Shown here piece after piece: positions 50,207 through 58,064 of a stretch of DNA of 64,000 nucleotides. A program made the position numbers and the translations under genes. Each line of letters begins with the position of its first letter. Position 1 is the first letter of the stretch. Origin of the DNA: Lacipirellula parvula. Its GTDB lineage: Bacteria > Planctomycetota > Planctomycetia > Pirellulales > Lacipirellulaceae. The DNA is taken from the NCBI RefSeq assembly GCF_009177095.1, contig NZ_AP021861.1, positions 5,872,501 to 5,936,500 of the forward strand. The letters are read 5' to 3'. The notes beneath the pieces are model-generated. The model saw nothing but the letters and a program-made list of their open reading frames with translations. It did no database searches and had not been told where the DNA came from.

Positions 50207-50437
50207 ATGGTATACTTGACAAAAACCGCTGCTAGACTAACTTGGCTGCTGCAGATAATTGGAGTCGCATTAGTTGCCTTTTCCTACGCTCGCATTATCT
50301 CGATTGGAGACGAGAATGCCGCTTCATCTTGTTTGTTGATGGCGATGGCGGGCGTAGCAATTTGCTTAGTCTCTCTCGCGGCGTGGTGCATTGCACCTGC
50401 ATTGCCGAGGACCGAGAAGTCCACTTTTAAGGAGTAA
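50207..50437 (+). CDS. Small membrane protein
   Basis: 76 residues with two helices: LTWLLQIIGVALVAFSYAR and LLMAMAGVAICLVSLAAWC. AGGGAAG lies five bases before the ATG. A GTG-started membrane gene follows after five bases. No family recognised. The AT-richer 170 bases upstream (GGTATATCGC near 50090) probably contain the promoter. Confidence 0.65.
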   Translation: MVYLTKTAARLTWLLQIIGVALVAFSYARIISIGDENAASSCLLMAMAGVAICLVSLAAWCIAPALPRTEKSTFKE

Positions 50438-50442
50438 GCTAG

Positions 50443-51063
50443 GTGCCGACACACGAAGCAGCTTCTCGCTCACGAGATGTTGCCGTGTGGCTCACACTTT
50501 GCCTTATCAGTGAAGCGCTCCCTGTCTTCTTAGTCTTAGTCTTCCATCTAGTTGGAGATTCCCCACGAACGCTGAGGGAAATTCTGGGCTACACGAGCCT
50601 GACGATGCTAGCAGTCGCGATTCTCGCGGCATCGTTGTGCGACCTAGTCATGGAACGGCATTACCATCGTCTCGGGCGGATGCAGATCCTTCTGCTTTTC
50701 GCGGCGGGAATGGTCGCATATACCGTGATTGCGGTGGCGATGCGGCTTGAACTCAACGAGTACCGAGTCCAAGGGTCGCAGTTTAAATTAGAAAAAATTC
50801 AAATACACATATGGGGCATTGAGATTCTGCTGATTGTCGCTATATTCTGTGCGGCTGCTTTCGCTAAAGCGTGGATGCTCGCGCAGCCTGATGACGATGG
50901 CACAGGAGCCCTCTCATGGCAAACCCCGCCTCAGCCCGCTCAAGGTCCGACTCAGGGCAACCCGCCAGGCCGCGAACTGAGCGGGGCAAAGATGCCGCCT
51001 CAGAAAGGTTCGAGACGGTCAAGACGGTCGAGACGTTCGGAAGGTCCGAACATTCCGAGGTGA
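50443..51063 (+). CDS. Membrane protein, four TM helices
   Basis: 206 residues from a GTG. TM helices: LTLCLISEALPVFLVLVFHL, TSLTMLAVAILAASLCDLV, MQILLLFAAGMVAYTVIAV and EILLIVAIFCAAAFAKAW, then a Pro/Gln/Arg-rich tail. The last 49 codons overlap the next gene in another frame by 148 bases. The tail composition suggests that the original gene ended earlier. Unknown function. Confidence 0.62.
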   Translation: MPTHEAASRSRDVAVWLTLCLISEALPVFLVLVFHLVGDSPRTLREILGYTSLTMLAVAILAASLCDLVMERHYHRLGRMQILLLFAAGMVAYTVIAVAMRLELNEYRVQGSQFKLEKIQIHIWGIEILLIVAIFCAAAFAKAWMLAQPDDDGTGALSWQTPPQPAQGPTQGNPPGRELSGAKMPPQKGSRRSRRSRRSEGPNIPR

Positions 51064-51914
51064 ACGCACGGAAGCAGTCTTCGCGTCTCGTGCCAGTTTG
51101 TGTTGCAGCCGCAATTGTCGGTTTAATGTGCGTCGGAATGGCTGTTCCGGCCGCATTATTCCGGGCATCGTCGGCGGAAGAATTTGCCGCTGTGCACCAG
51201 AAATCGCTAGCGGAGTGCGAAAAAGAACTCGCTGGGCTGAGGACAGAGAAAGACGACGCAAAGGCAGAGTTGGCACGAGCACAGTTCACTCATCAGTCGC
51301 AATTGATTGCGGTTAGCAATGCTTACACGTCGGCTCTTGCGGAACTCAACGCGCTGCGCGTTTCACGAAGTGGTTTGCAACATGCGAACGGACGCCCAAC
51401 GCCCGCGCTCGTGGATGATGGCGTGAGGCCGGCGATCTACGAGAGCCCGCGAGTGGAGCACAAGTCCGCTAAGCCTGTGTTGGACCCGGTCAAGAATGCA
51501 CCGACACCGAGACCGCTATCGGACTCGCCGGATGAAGTGCGGACTGCGAATCGTTCCAATTCCGAAAAGGCCGGCCCCGTTGCCGATCGAACGCCGTTGC
51601 TACAGGGAATCGTATTCGCTCACGATGGTGTTTGGTGGTTCCAGAAGTCGGATGGCTCCTGGCACTTCCATAGCGGCGGCAAATGGCATCGTGTTCGTGC
51701 ACCCAAGATTACCAGTGCGGCTGCAGCTGTAGCAGCACTCAAGTCGAACGCATCCGGTGAGCGGCACTCAGCGGGCTTTCGCGGCGTTACAGCTGAAGCA
51801 ATGAGCAGTGCGGGCGGAGGTGTTCAATCGCAGGCGATCGGAGGACCTGTTCGAACAGGTCAACGTTGTTGCGACAAGTGCGATCGACCAGTCCAGCTCT
51901 GTGGTTGTCCTTAG
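50916..51914 (+). CDS. Membrane-anchored coiled-coil protein with Cys-rich end
   Basis: 332 residues. A basic cytoplasmic N-terminus of 60 residues, one TM helix (VPVCVAAAIVGLMCVGMAVP), a coiled coil about residues 90-150 (HQKSLAECEKELAGLRTEKD), a Pro/Ser-rich linker, then GVWWFQKSDGSWHFHSGGKW and a C-terminal CCDKCDRPVQLCGCP motif that may bind metal or form disulfides. Overlaps the preceding gene by 148 bases in a different frame. No family recognised. Confidence 0.65.
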   Translation: MANPASARSRSDSGQPARPRTERGKDAASERFETVKTVETFGRSEHSEVNARKQSSRLVPVCVAAAIVGLMCVGMAVPAALFRASSAEEFAAVHQKSLAECEKELAGLRTEKDDAKAELARAQFTHQSQLIAVSNAYTSALAELNALRVSRSGLQHANGRPTPALVDDGVRPAIYESPRVEHKSAKPVLDPVKNAPTPRPLSDSPDEVRTANRSNSEKAGPVADRTPLLQGIVFAHDGVWWFQKSDGSWHFHSGGKWHRVRAPKITSAAAAVAALKSNASGERHSAGFRGVTAEAMSSAGGGVQSQAIGGPVRTGQRCCDKCDRPVQLCGCP

Positions 51915-51989
51915 AGACAAATGTTGAGACGGCGCGATCGATTGAATCTAGATCTTGACGCAAGGCTCGGATAATCGCGCAGTGCATCG

Positions 51990-52604
51990 CTAGAACAGCG
52001 TTCCGATCGGCTCGACCTCGAGCGACCCGTCCGCCAACGGCCGCATCAACTCATCGAGCGGCCCGCGCTCTTTGATCTCCGGATTGAGCCAGCGAGCGTA
52101 CTCGGCTTCGGTCTGCAGGATGACCGGCATGCGGTGGTGACCGACGCTGCGAACCTCTTCGTTCGGCTCCGTGGTTAGCAGCGTGCAGGTGTAGATCTCG
52201 CCGTCGTCGCCGTGCCACGTCTCCCAAAGGCCGGCGAAGGCGAATGGCCGCTGGTCTGCGAAGCTGAAGTAGTGTTTCTTCTCTTCGAACTTCTCAGCCG
52301 GCAGTAGGCAGCGGCGAGTCTTGAACGCAGAGCGGTACGTTGGCTTCGTGTCGACCGTCTCACTGCGAGCGTTGAAGCATTGGCGTTGGAACGCCGCACG
52401 CTTGGGCTGCTTGTCTGAGGGCTTCCACCACGTCGGCAAGAACCCCCACTCGCAGACGTCGAGACCCCGCTCGCCGTCGTCGCCGAGGCGGATGACCGGG
52501 ACCTGCTTGAGGGGGTAGAACCCGCCGCCGGGGATGCTGCTAAGGGCGATCTGGCGCAGGTTCGAGCGGATGCTACCGTCCAACAGATTGAACAGCTGCT
52601 GCAA
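51990..52604 (-). pseudogene. SRAP (YedK/HMCES-type) protein lacking its N-terminal Cys
   Basis: SOS-response-associated peptidase family, which crosslinks abasic sites in DNA through Cys2. Family blocks are present: WGFLPTWW, CFNARSETV, RRCLLPAEKFEEKKHYF (family usually PADGFYEW), FAFAGLWETW and VGHHRMPVIL. The essential MCGR start is missing: the frame continues upstream as PLGRERHLQQLF, so where MetCys should stand the codons read Pro-Leu, and no ATG is available; only a TTG at 52604 could start it. The break coincides with the beginning of the unrelated + frame at 52605, so a recombination probably removed the 5' end. Confidence 0.75.
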
Positions 52605-52901
52605 GTGCCGCTCACGACCCAGAGGGCCGTCGCCCAGCGTTTGGGCATATGCACGGATACGGTGTTGGCCGTGTCAAGAGGGCTTCACTACCAGCAGCTT
52701 TCTTCATTCGGAAAGTCCGTCCGCATTTGCCAAGGCACGCCAAGGCCTCAAACTAAAACCCGCAATCCTACACTCAAGCAAATCTACCGCTACTGCGAGG
52801 AGATTCGTGGGACGTGGAGCCCACAGGAAATGGAGCAAAGATACTGTGGCCCAAATTATTGGACGGTGCCAACCTCTCGCACGCACTCCGAGGCCGCATA
52901 G
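52605..52901 (+). pseudogene. Frame containing an EEIRxxWSPxE motif
   Basis: The part IYRYCEEIRGTWSPQEMEQR near residues 65-85 resembles the small proteins at 28159 and 45095. The first 50 residues look non-coding and abut the broken SRAP gene, so this is probably a fused or truncated remnant. Confidence 0.3.
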
Positions 52902-53098
52902 TGGACGCCGCGAAATGCCACTGAGACTGCCATCGAGACGACGCTAGTGCAACGTTCTTTGGATACTCCGTGCTCTGCGGCGGGAATTCGCCTTGCACAA
53001 CCGGGTTGATTCAGCAAAATGATGTTCGTCAGCGCTTCGCTGGCCCGTGCCTAAGAAACACGGTCAATGAGTGGAGACAGTGCGATGATAGCAACATC

Positions 53099-53218
53099 AG
53101 GCCGAAGGCCCGCGCGCGTAGGTTGTCATTCAAGCTTTGATCCGGATAGCCGGGGAGCGAGATGGCGACGGGGGATCCACTCCCCTTTCTTACTGCGTTC
53201 GCGGGCCTTCGGCCTTTT
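53099..53218. repeat. Inverted repeat GGCCGAAGGCCCGCGC...GCGGGCCTTCGGCC
   Basis: Arms at about 53099-53117 and 53199-53216, 80-base spacer. Probably an interspersed palindromic repeat in the decayed region between the SRAP remnant and the tRNAs. Confidence 0.6.
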
Positions 53219-53232
53219 AGAGCGCCGTCGGA

Positions 53233-53706
53233 TTGTCGCAGCGCCCAGCCGGGGCGTTGGCCCACTGGGCGTCTCTTCTATGCCGGCAGCGCCATGGAAG
53301 GACTCTCATGGCCGCATCTCTTTTCCCGGCGAGTCATCGCCCCGTCGTGTCGTGGTTCATCCGCACCCATGAGTCGCTGAGCATTCGCTGGCATCGATCT
53401 CGGCAACGCAAGCGAAGTACTATCTGCCCAATCTGCAGCCCGCAGCTTGAGCAGCAAGCCGCCCAGCTATTGAACGCCGGCTTCTATCAAGCCTCGGTAG
53501 CGTCGAATCGCCTGCGGCTCGAGCTGATCGCCGTCGCGTACTACAAGGAAGTCGTCCGGGCGTTGCACAAGAAGGAAACCTCTCGCGAGCGAATCGGCTT
53601 CGGTTGGGTCGTCGATCAATTGCTGGAGTTCGAAGAGGTCATCCACGTCATCCGAATTCCGTCGCGTCCTTCGTGCCGTAGTGGTTCTCTCCCTTTCGTT
53701 TCTTAG
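53233..53706 (+). pseudogene. Fragment of a helical protein
   Basis: Only residues about 70-135 of this frame look coding: QLEQQAAQLLNAGFYQASVA, SNRLRLELIAVAYYKEVVRA and GFGWVVDQLLEFEEV. This LLNAGFYQASVxxxRxxLE pattern is found in small helical proteins annexed to other systems. The 5' half is not convincing, so it is likely truncated. Confidence 0.4.
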
Positions 53707-53722
53707 AGGTCTTACGAGCGAG

Positions 53723-53795
53723 TGGCTTCGGCGAGAGTTGCACTCGCACCGCCTCGATTAAAAGTCGAGTATGCTGCTGTTGACACCACGAAGCC
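53723..53795 (-). tRNA. tRNA-Lys(UUU) with altered T loop
   Basis: Perfect acceptor GGCTTCG/CGAAGCC, anticodon arm CTCGA-CTTTTAA-TCGAG, T stem GCGAG/CTCGC, A73. The T loop is TGCAACT, with G where U55 (pseudouridine site) is normally invariant. Confidence 0.85.
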
Positions 53796-53854
53796 TTTTG
53801 TGGCTCGCGATGTCATGTTTATTTTCTTGACTCATGCGACGTTCCCTTCTGGAG

Positions 53855-53926
53855 TGGTAGCCCTGCGAATCGAACGCAGCGCCACGCGCTTATCAGACGC
53901 GTTTGAGCGACCAGCTCTCGACTACC
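53855..53926 (-). tRNA. tRNA-Ile(GAU)
   Basis: Acceptor GGTAGTC/GGCTACC, D stem GAGC/GCTC, anticodon arm CGCGT-CTGATAA-GCGCG, T arm CTGCG-TTCGATT-CGCAG, A73. Confidence 0.92.
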
Positions 53927-53930
53927 TGAG

Positions 53931-54019
53931 GAGGGTTCAGGTGTTAGGGTTCAGAGTTCAGGAAATGCACAGAAAACTCTTCCTTCCTGAACCCTGAACC
54001 CCGACCACTGAACCCTCCA
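53931..54019. repeat. Inverted GGGTTCA-heptamer repeat
   Basis: GGGTTCAGGTGTTAGGGTTC and AGAGTTCAGGAA on one arm, TTCCTGAACCCTGAACC and CACTGAACCCTCC on the other, between tRNA-Ile and tRNA-Glu. Confidence 0.7.
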
Positions 54020-54021
54020 AA

Positions 54022-54096
54022 CGCCCTGTGGGGGATTCGAACCCACCCTCTGCGGCTTGAAAGGCCGCCATCCTCAGGCCAATAGACGAACAGGGC
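54022..54096 (-). tRNA. tRNA-Glu(UUC)
   Basis: Perfect acceptor GCCCTGT/ACAGGGC, anticodon arm GCGGC-CTTTCAA-GCCGC, T loop TTCGAAT with one T-stem mismatch, G73. Confidence 0.92.
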
Positions 54097-54160
54097 TTGT
54101 TAACAATCGCTTGCTTCGTTTCTGCAGTTCGTTATGCGTGCGCGCACCGTGAGCGCAGAG

Positions 54161-54232
54161 TGGGCTGGGAGGCGCTCGAATCCTCGTCTGCGGTTCTTCA
54201 GACCGCCGCTAGACCGTCTCAGCTACCAGCCC
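54161..54232 (-). tRNA. tRNA-Phe(GAA)
   Basis: Perfect acceptor GGGCTGG/CCAGCCC, anticodon arm GCGGT-CTGAAGA-ACCGC, A73. The T arm is unusual: the conserved G53:C61 pair is A:G and the loop reads TTCGAGC. Confidence 0.85.
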
Positions 54233-54272
54233 GCGAGTTGCCGTGGGAGCATCCGTGCGCCGCGAGCCAACG

Positions 54273-54304
54273 AAAAAGGCCCGGCGTCGCAGCGACGCCG
54301 GGCC
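54273..54304 (-). terminator. Strong terminator of the 38-residue gene
   Basis: Twelve-pair stem GGCCCGGCGTCG/CGACGCCGGGCC with a three-base loop, then TTTTT on the minus strand, about 30 bases after the stop at 54336. Confidence 0.9.
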
Positions 54305-54335
54305 TTGTGGCTCTATCAAAAGAGTTGGCCAAGCG

Positions 54336-54452
54336 TCAGCAATGCCCTTTACCGGCGAGCGCGTATTGGGACCGTTCGTTCGGCTGTTCGCCAAACGTCG
54401 GGCCGACGATATTCGCCGCGAGCATCGAAAGGTGTTGACTGGGCCGTAACAT
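54336..54452 (-). CDS. Independent 38-residue protein gene
   Basis: MLRPSQHLSMLAANIVGPTF, then GEQPNERSQYALAGKGHC. AGGAG lies 11 bases before the ATG at 54452 (a further ATG three codons upstream would sit too close). TATAGT at 54475-54480 on the minus strand is a good -10, and a strong terminator follows the stop, so this looks like a complete single-gene unit. No TM helix; no family recognised. Confidence 0.6.
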   Translation of the reverse strand: MLRPSQHLSMLAANIVGPTFGEQPNERSQYALAGKGHC

Positions 54453-54474
54453 GGAAAGCATTTCTCCTATCCGA

Positions 54475-54480
54475 ACTATA
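54475..54480 (-). promoter_or_regulatory. -10 element of the 38-residue gene
   Basis: TATAGT followed by TCGGATAGGAG; it places the start of the transcript a few bases before the ribosome site. No convincing -35. Confidence 0.5.
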
Positions 54481-54894
54481 CCCGATAAAGTCGAAGGGCG
54501 TCGTTCTGATAGATATAGATGTCGGTTATTGGCGAAAGTTCGCGCACTTTTCTTGCGAATGTCAGAAAAAGTTCGCACCAAGCAGCCGCCGGTCAACGAC
54601 CGGCCGGAGTGACGATCGCAAAGCCTGTCCGATCAACAACGGAAATACGTTCACCACGAAGAGCACAAAGGGCGCGCAAGAAGGCACGAAGTCACTTCAA
54701 TCGATTTTCCCCTCAGTGCTGGCTGCGTTTTACGTTGCAAGCGATTTAGCGGCCGGCCAGCTCAACGGGGAACGGGGGTGGTCGGTTCATTCGCCCTCAT
54801 TTTGCCCCGAAAATCAAGCCAGAATGCTCTTGACCGCCTCCGCGGCCAACCTCCCCTCGGCGCTCGTCGCGGAGTTTAGTAGCTTGGGCAGTCT

Positions 54895-55710
54895 ATGACG
54901 CACTCAAACGCCGATCCTGAAGTTCAATCCCGCCTCAAGTTGGCGGTCTCCGCCGCCCGCGCCGCCGGCGCCATCACGCTCAACTGGTTCCGCCAGTCGA
55001 CGCTCGACGTCGAACGCAAAGGCGACGGCTCGCCCGTCACTGCGGCCGACCGCGCGTCGGAGACGCTCCTGCGCGAGCAGATCTCCGCACAGTTCCCCGA
55101 CGATGCGATCCTGGGCGAAGAATTCGGCGAGAAGCCGGGCACCTCGCCGTACCGCTGGGTGCTCGACCCGATCGACGGCACAAAGAGTTTTATTGCCGGC
55201 GTGCCGCTCTACACGACGCTGGTTGCGGTGATGAAGGACGATCAACCGCTCATTGGCGTTATCTACTCGCCGGCGACTGAAGAAATCGTCTACGCCGCGA
55301 CGGGCGGGCAAACTTGGTTCGCCATCGGCGACGGAGAACCGGTCGAAGCTCGCGTCTCGTCGACCGAGCGTTTGGCCGAAGCGACCTTCGTCACCACTGA
55401 AGTCGGCAAGTACAGCCGCCTCGGCAAGCAAACGGTGCGCGACGTTTACTCGCAACTCGAAAAGTCGTGCCGCCTGTCGCGCACGTGGGGCGATGCGTAC
55501 GGGTTCATGCTCGTCGCCACCGGCCGGGCCGACGTGATGGTCGACCTCTTCATTAGCTTGTGGGATGCGGCGGCGCTGAAGCCAGTGATCGACGGCGCCG
55601 GCGGGCACTATTCCGATTGGCGCGGCGAGCCTTCGGTACACACCGGCAACGCGGTGGCGACCAATCGGCATTTGGCTGGCACGGTGCTAGGGTTGACGCG
55701 CGAGGCGTAA
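54895..55710 (+). CDS. hisN: Histidinol-phosphatase / inositol-monophosphatase family
   Basis: 271 residues, IMPase fold. Metal-binding motifs: GEEFGE (residues 77-82), DPIDGTKSFIAG, and WDAAALKPVIDGAGG with the last Asp ligand. The WGDAYGFMLVATGRAD stretch and short length fit HisN-type histidinol-phosphate phosphatase, the penultimate step of histidine synthesis; inositol or other sugar-phosphate phosphatases share the fold. No his genes are next to it. Start taken at the ATG at 54895, which gives the expected family length. Confidence 0.85.
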   Translation: MTHSNADPEVQSRLKLAVSAARAAGAITLNWFRQSTLDVERKGDGSPVTAADRASETLLREQISAQFPDDAILGEEFGEKPGTSPYRWVLDPIDGTKSFIAGVPLYTTLVAVMKDDQPLIGVIYSPATEEIVYAATGGQTWFAIGDGEPVEARVSSTERLAEATFVTTEVGKYSRLGKQTVRDVYSQLEKSCRLSRTWGDAYGFMLVATGRADVMVDLFISLWDAAALKPVIDGAGGHYSDWRGEPSVHTGNAVATNRHLAGTVLGLTREA

Positions 55711-55825
55711 GGCTAGATGAGCGCGGGGTGCCACTGGCATCCTGCCAGTGCTGAAGTGGGTACTCGCTCGGCGCCTCTCACTGGCAAGATGCCAGTGGCA
55801 CACACGTCTAATTGCCCACCTACGC

Positions 55826-56830
55826 TCACATGCCGGTGATGATTCTTTCAGGCTGATCCCACCCGACGCCAGTCGACTTCACATAGTTGAGGTAGTGGAA
55901 CACCCCCGGCGCCACGATCAGCAGGCTGTCGAAGCGATCGAGCAGTCCGCCATGGCCAGGGATGAGCGTCGACATATCTTTCACGCCCAAGTCGCGTTTG
56001 ATCGACGAGATCACTAGGTCGCCGCACTGGCCGAGGATGCTGATCATCAGCCCGAGCATCACAAGATGCGGCCAGTAGTTCACCGTCGTGCCGCGGAAGA
56101 CCCAAGCTCCGAGCAGTGCCGCGAGCAGCGTCGTCAGCAGCACCGCCCCCACAGCGCCGGCGATCGTTTTGTTGGGGCTCGTGTTCGGTAGCAGTTTGCG
56201 GCGGCCGAACTTCTTGCCGCACAGATACGCGAACACATCATTGAGTTCGGTGCAAATCAGCAGCCACAGCAAGATCGGCCGGAAGAGCGGATCGTTCGCG
56301 ATGTACGCGAGATGCCCCAGGCTGATGCCGAACAGGGCGAACCCCACGATCGCGACTGCCGTGCGGCGGATGTATCCCTGCGGATTGTCGGGAAGCAAGC
56401 TGCCGACGACGACAAGCCCGATGCCAAACGCCCACGACGCGGTGAACAGCCCCATCCAATGATCGACGAGGGCGAAGTACGTCACCAGGATGCCGAGAAC
56501 GACCGACGCACACTCAATACGAGATTCGTCGAGCTGCGTCGCGCGGGCGAATTCGCGGAAGCAGAACAGGCTCAGCAGCAGAAAGAAGCCGTAGACCCAC
56601 GCGGCGCCAAGCAGGATCGGCACGACCATCGCCGCGGCGAGGATGTACCACGATCGTGTCCGCGCGATCAGCTCGCGGTAGGTGTCGTCGCTGAGCCGTC
56701 CCTGCCGTTTGCGAACGCGAATCAAAATCGACGCGGCGATCAAACCGATGACGATCACGGCCACCAATGCGACGGTGGCGGGGTGATCGAAGGCATGCGA
56801 CGGATCGAACAGGCGGTCGTTGACGCTCAT
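55826..56830 (-). CDS. cdsA: Phosphatidate cytidylyltransferase (CDP-diglyceride synthase)
   Basis: 334 residues with about eight TM helices. The C-terminal CDS signature is clear: CGDLVISSIKRDLGVKDMST, then LIPGHGGLLDRFDSLL. Converts phosphatidate and CTP to CDP-diacylglycerol in the membrane. The N-terminal 60 residues add one extra helix. Start at the ATG at 56830, which overlaps the stop of the upstream phosphatidyltransferase by four bases. The two genes catalyse consecutive steps of phospholipid synthesis, though the order would place CdsA first. Confidence 0.93.
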   Translation of the reverse strand: MSVNDRLFDPSHAFDHPATVALVAVIVIGLIAASILIRVRKRQGRLSDDTYRELIARTRSWYILAAAMVVPILLGAAWVYGFFLLLSLFCFREFARATQLDESRIECASVVLGILVTYFALVDHWMGLFTASWAFGIGLVVVGSLLPDNPQGYIRRTAVAIVGFALFGISLGHLAYIANDPLFRPILLWLLICTELNDVFAYLCGKKFGRRKLLPNTSPNKTIAGAVGAVLLTTLLAALLGAWVFRGTTVNYWPHLVMLGLMISILGQCGDLVISSIKRDLGVKDMSTLIPGHGGLLDRFDSLLIVAPGVFHYLNYVKSTGVGWDQPERIITGM

Positions 56831-57492
56831 ACGGAACCAGTTTTGAGGAAGGTCGCAGCCCGGGCGAGACGGCGCACCGCCGTCGCCAGGCAGCCGATGA
56901 TGACGAGGCCGAGTGCGATGCGAACTTCGCTCCACGGCAACCGCCACGCGAGCGGGGAGAACGCCAACCACGCGCCGAGCACGGTAACGATCGCCATCCG
57001 CTGCGGCTTCGCCATCGGCCCGCAGAAATCGTTGGGGGCGCCGAGCGAACGGGCCATCGCCCGCACATAGGCGACGAACACCGCCAACAGCGCCGCCAGA
57101 TAGCCGAGGGCCGGATCGCCGCCCGCAGCATAGCCGAGCCCGATAAAAATCGCAGCGTCGGAGACGCGATCGGGAACTTCGTTGTACAACTCGCCGGTCC
57201 GCGAAGCGATTTGCCGGCCCACCGCGACCATGCCGTCGAACAGATTGCAGAGCAATCGCACCTGGCACAGCAGCGCGCCGACGAACCACAGCGCTCGCGC
57301 GACTCCTTCATTCGCGTGGCTCGTCGCGGCAAACGCCACGCCCGCCGCCGACGCGGCCACCATCCCGAACACCGAGATCCCGTTCGGCGAGGCGCCGATC
57401 TTAATGAGCCACGCGGCTACACGGGCCGCCCAGCGGGTGTCACGGCTGGCAATCGGCCGACGCTCCGTCGGTTCGTACGGCGTTTCGCTCAT
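56827..57492 (-). CDS. CDP-alcohol phosphatidyltransferase, variant motif
   Basis: 221 residues with about six TM helices. The family motif DxxDGxxAR...GxxxDxxxD appears as NLFDGMVAVGRQIASRTGEL plus YNEVPD: two of four Asp are Asn and the Arg is Val. The remaining PDRVSD and pattern fit a subfamily seen in several bacteria, so it may still be active with a different metal arrangement or acceptor. Start at the ATG at 57492, which overlaps the upstream stop (TGATG). Lies between the EamA-like gene and cdsA, all overlapping. Confidence 0.85.
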   Translation of the reverse strand: MSETPYEPTERRPIASRDTRWAARVAAWLIKIGASPNGISVFGMVAASAAGVAFAATSHANEGVARALWFVGALLCQVRLLCNLFDGMVAVGRQIASRTGELYNEVPDRVSDAAIFIGLGYAAGGDPALGYLAALLAVFVAYVRAMARSLGAPNDFCGPMAKPQRMAIVTVLGAWLAFSPLAWRLPWSEVRIALGLVIIGCLATAVRRLARAATFLKTGSV

Positions 57493-57923
57493 CAAGATTT
57501 CCATCCCAACAAGAACATGCCGGCAATCAGCACAAGCATTCCCAACACGTTGACGGCCGAGATGGTCGCCCCTTCGAACCGCCACGCGATCAGCGCCGCC
57601 CAGATGAACGTCGACGCGTAGATGGGGTACAGCACCAGCAGCGAGCCCCCTTGCTTGAACGCCGCGACGAACAACACCATCACGGCGATGTAGCACGCCA
57701 CGCCGCCGGCGAGCTTCGCGTTGAGCAAGTAGCTCAGCCACCCGCTATTCGCCGCGGCGGCGCCGCTCTTGTACAGAAACTGCCCCACGGCGCCGAGGAA
57801 CGCGGCGACGATGAAGCAAATGATGCTGGTCAGGGGAGTCGCGGCAGGCACAGGCGGAAATCCAAGTTGCGGGGCCGGCTCATCATCGGCCGGAGCGAGT
57901 TTCGCGGATAACGCGGTCGCCAT
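57492..57923 (-). CDS. Four-TM EamA/SMR-like membrane protein
   Basis: 143 residues, four helices: SIICFIVAAFLGAVGQFLYK, GGVACYIAVMVLFVAAFKQG, LLVLYPIYASTFIWAALIAW and VNVLGMLVLIAGMFLLGW. The YPIYAST...G...NxxGMxxIxxG pattern is that of half-size EamA/DMT transporters. First gene of the overlapping phospholipid operon, so it may flip or export a lipid-linked compound; substrate unknown. Confidence 0.85.
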   Translation of the reverse strand: MATALSAKLAPADDEPAPQLGFPPVPAATPLTSIICFIVAAFLGAVGQFLYKSGAAAANSGWLSYLLNAKLAGGVACYIAVMVLFVAAFKQGGSLLVLYPIYASTFIWAALIAWRFEGATISAVNVLGMLVLIAGMFLLGWKS

Positions 57924-58064
57924 TCTGAACTTGACTCAATCACTTGGGAAGTGGATTTTTAACAGCAGCCCAACGAATACGCCAAGAACAGCGAGCCAGC
58001 GAGCGATGGGCTACAATTGAGATACACTGAGTTGCCCGCCGCCAGCGATTGAGAGCCCCGCGAA

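Noticed and set aside
20154-53000. Integron with attC sites
   Set aside because: Genes in the accessory region lie on both strands, no tyrosine integrase is present, and the repeated modules lack the RYYYAAC/GTTRRRY ends; promoter-like parts sit upstream of genes rather than attC-like sites downstream.
53029-53265. 78-codon minus-strand frame
   Set aside because: It is formed by an inverted repeat (GGCCGAAGGCCCGC type), which creates open frames on both strands.
54650-54700. CACCACGAAGAGCACAAAGG stretch as a full palindromic repeat
   Set aside because: Only one arm is present; it is at most a degraded copy of a known interspersed repeat type.
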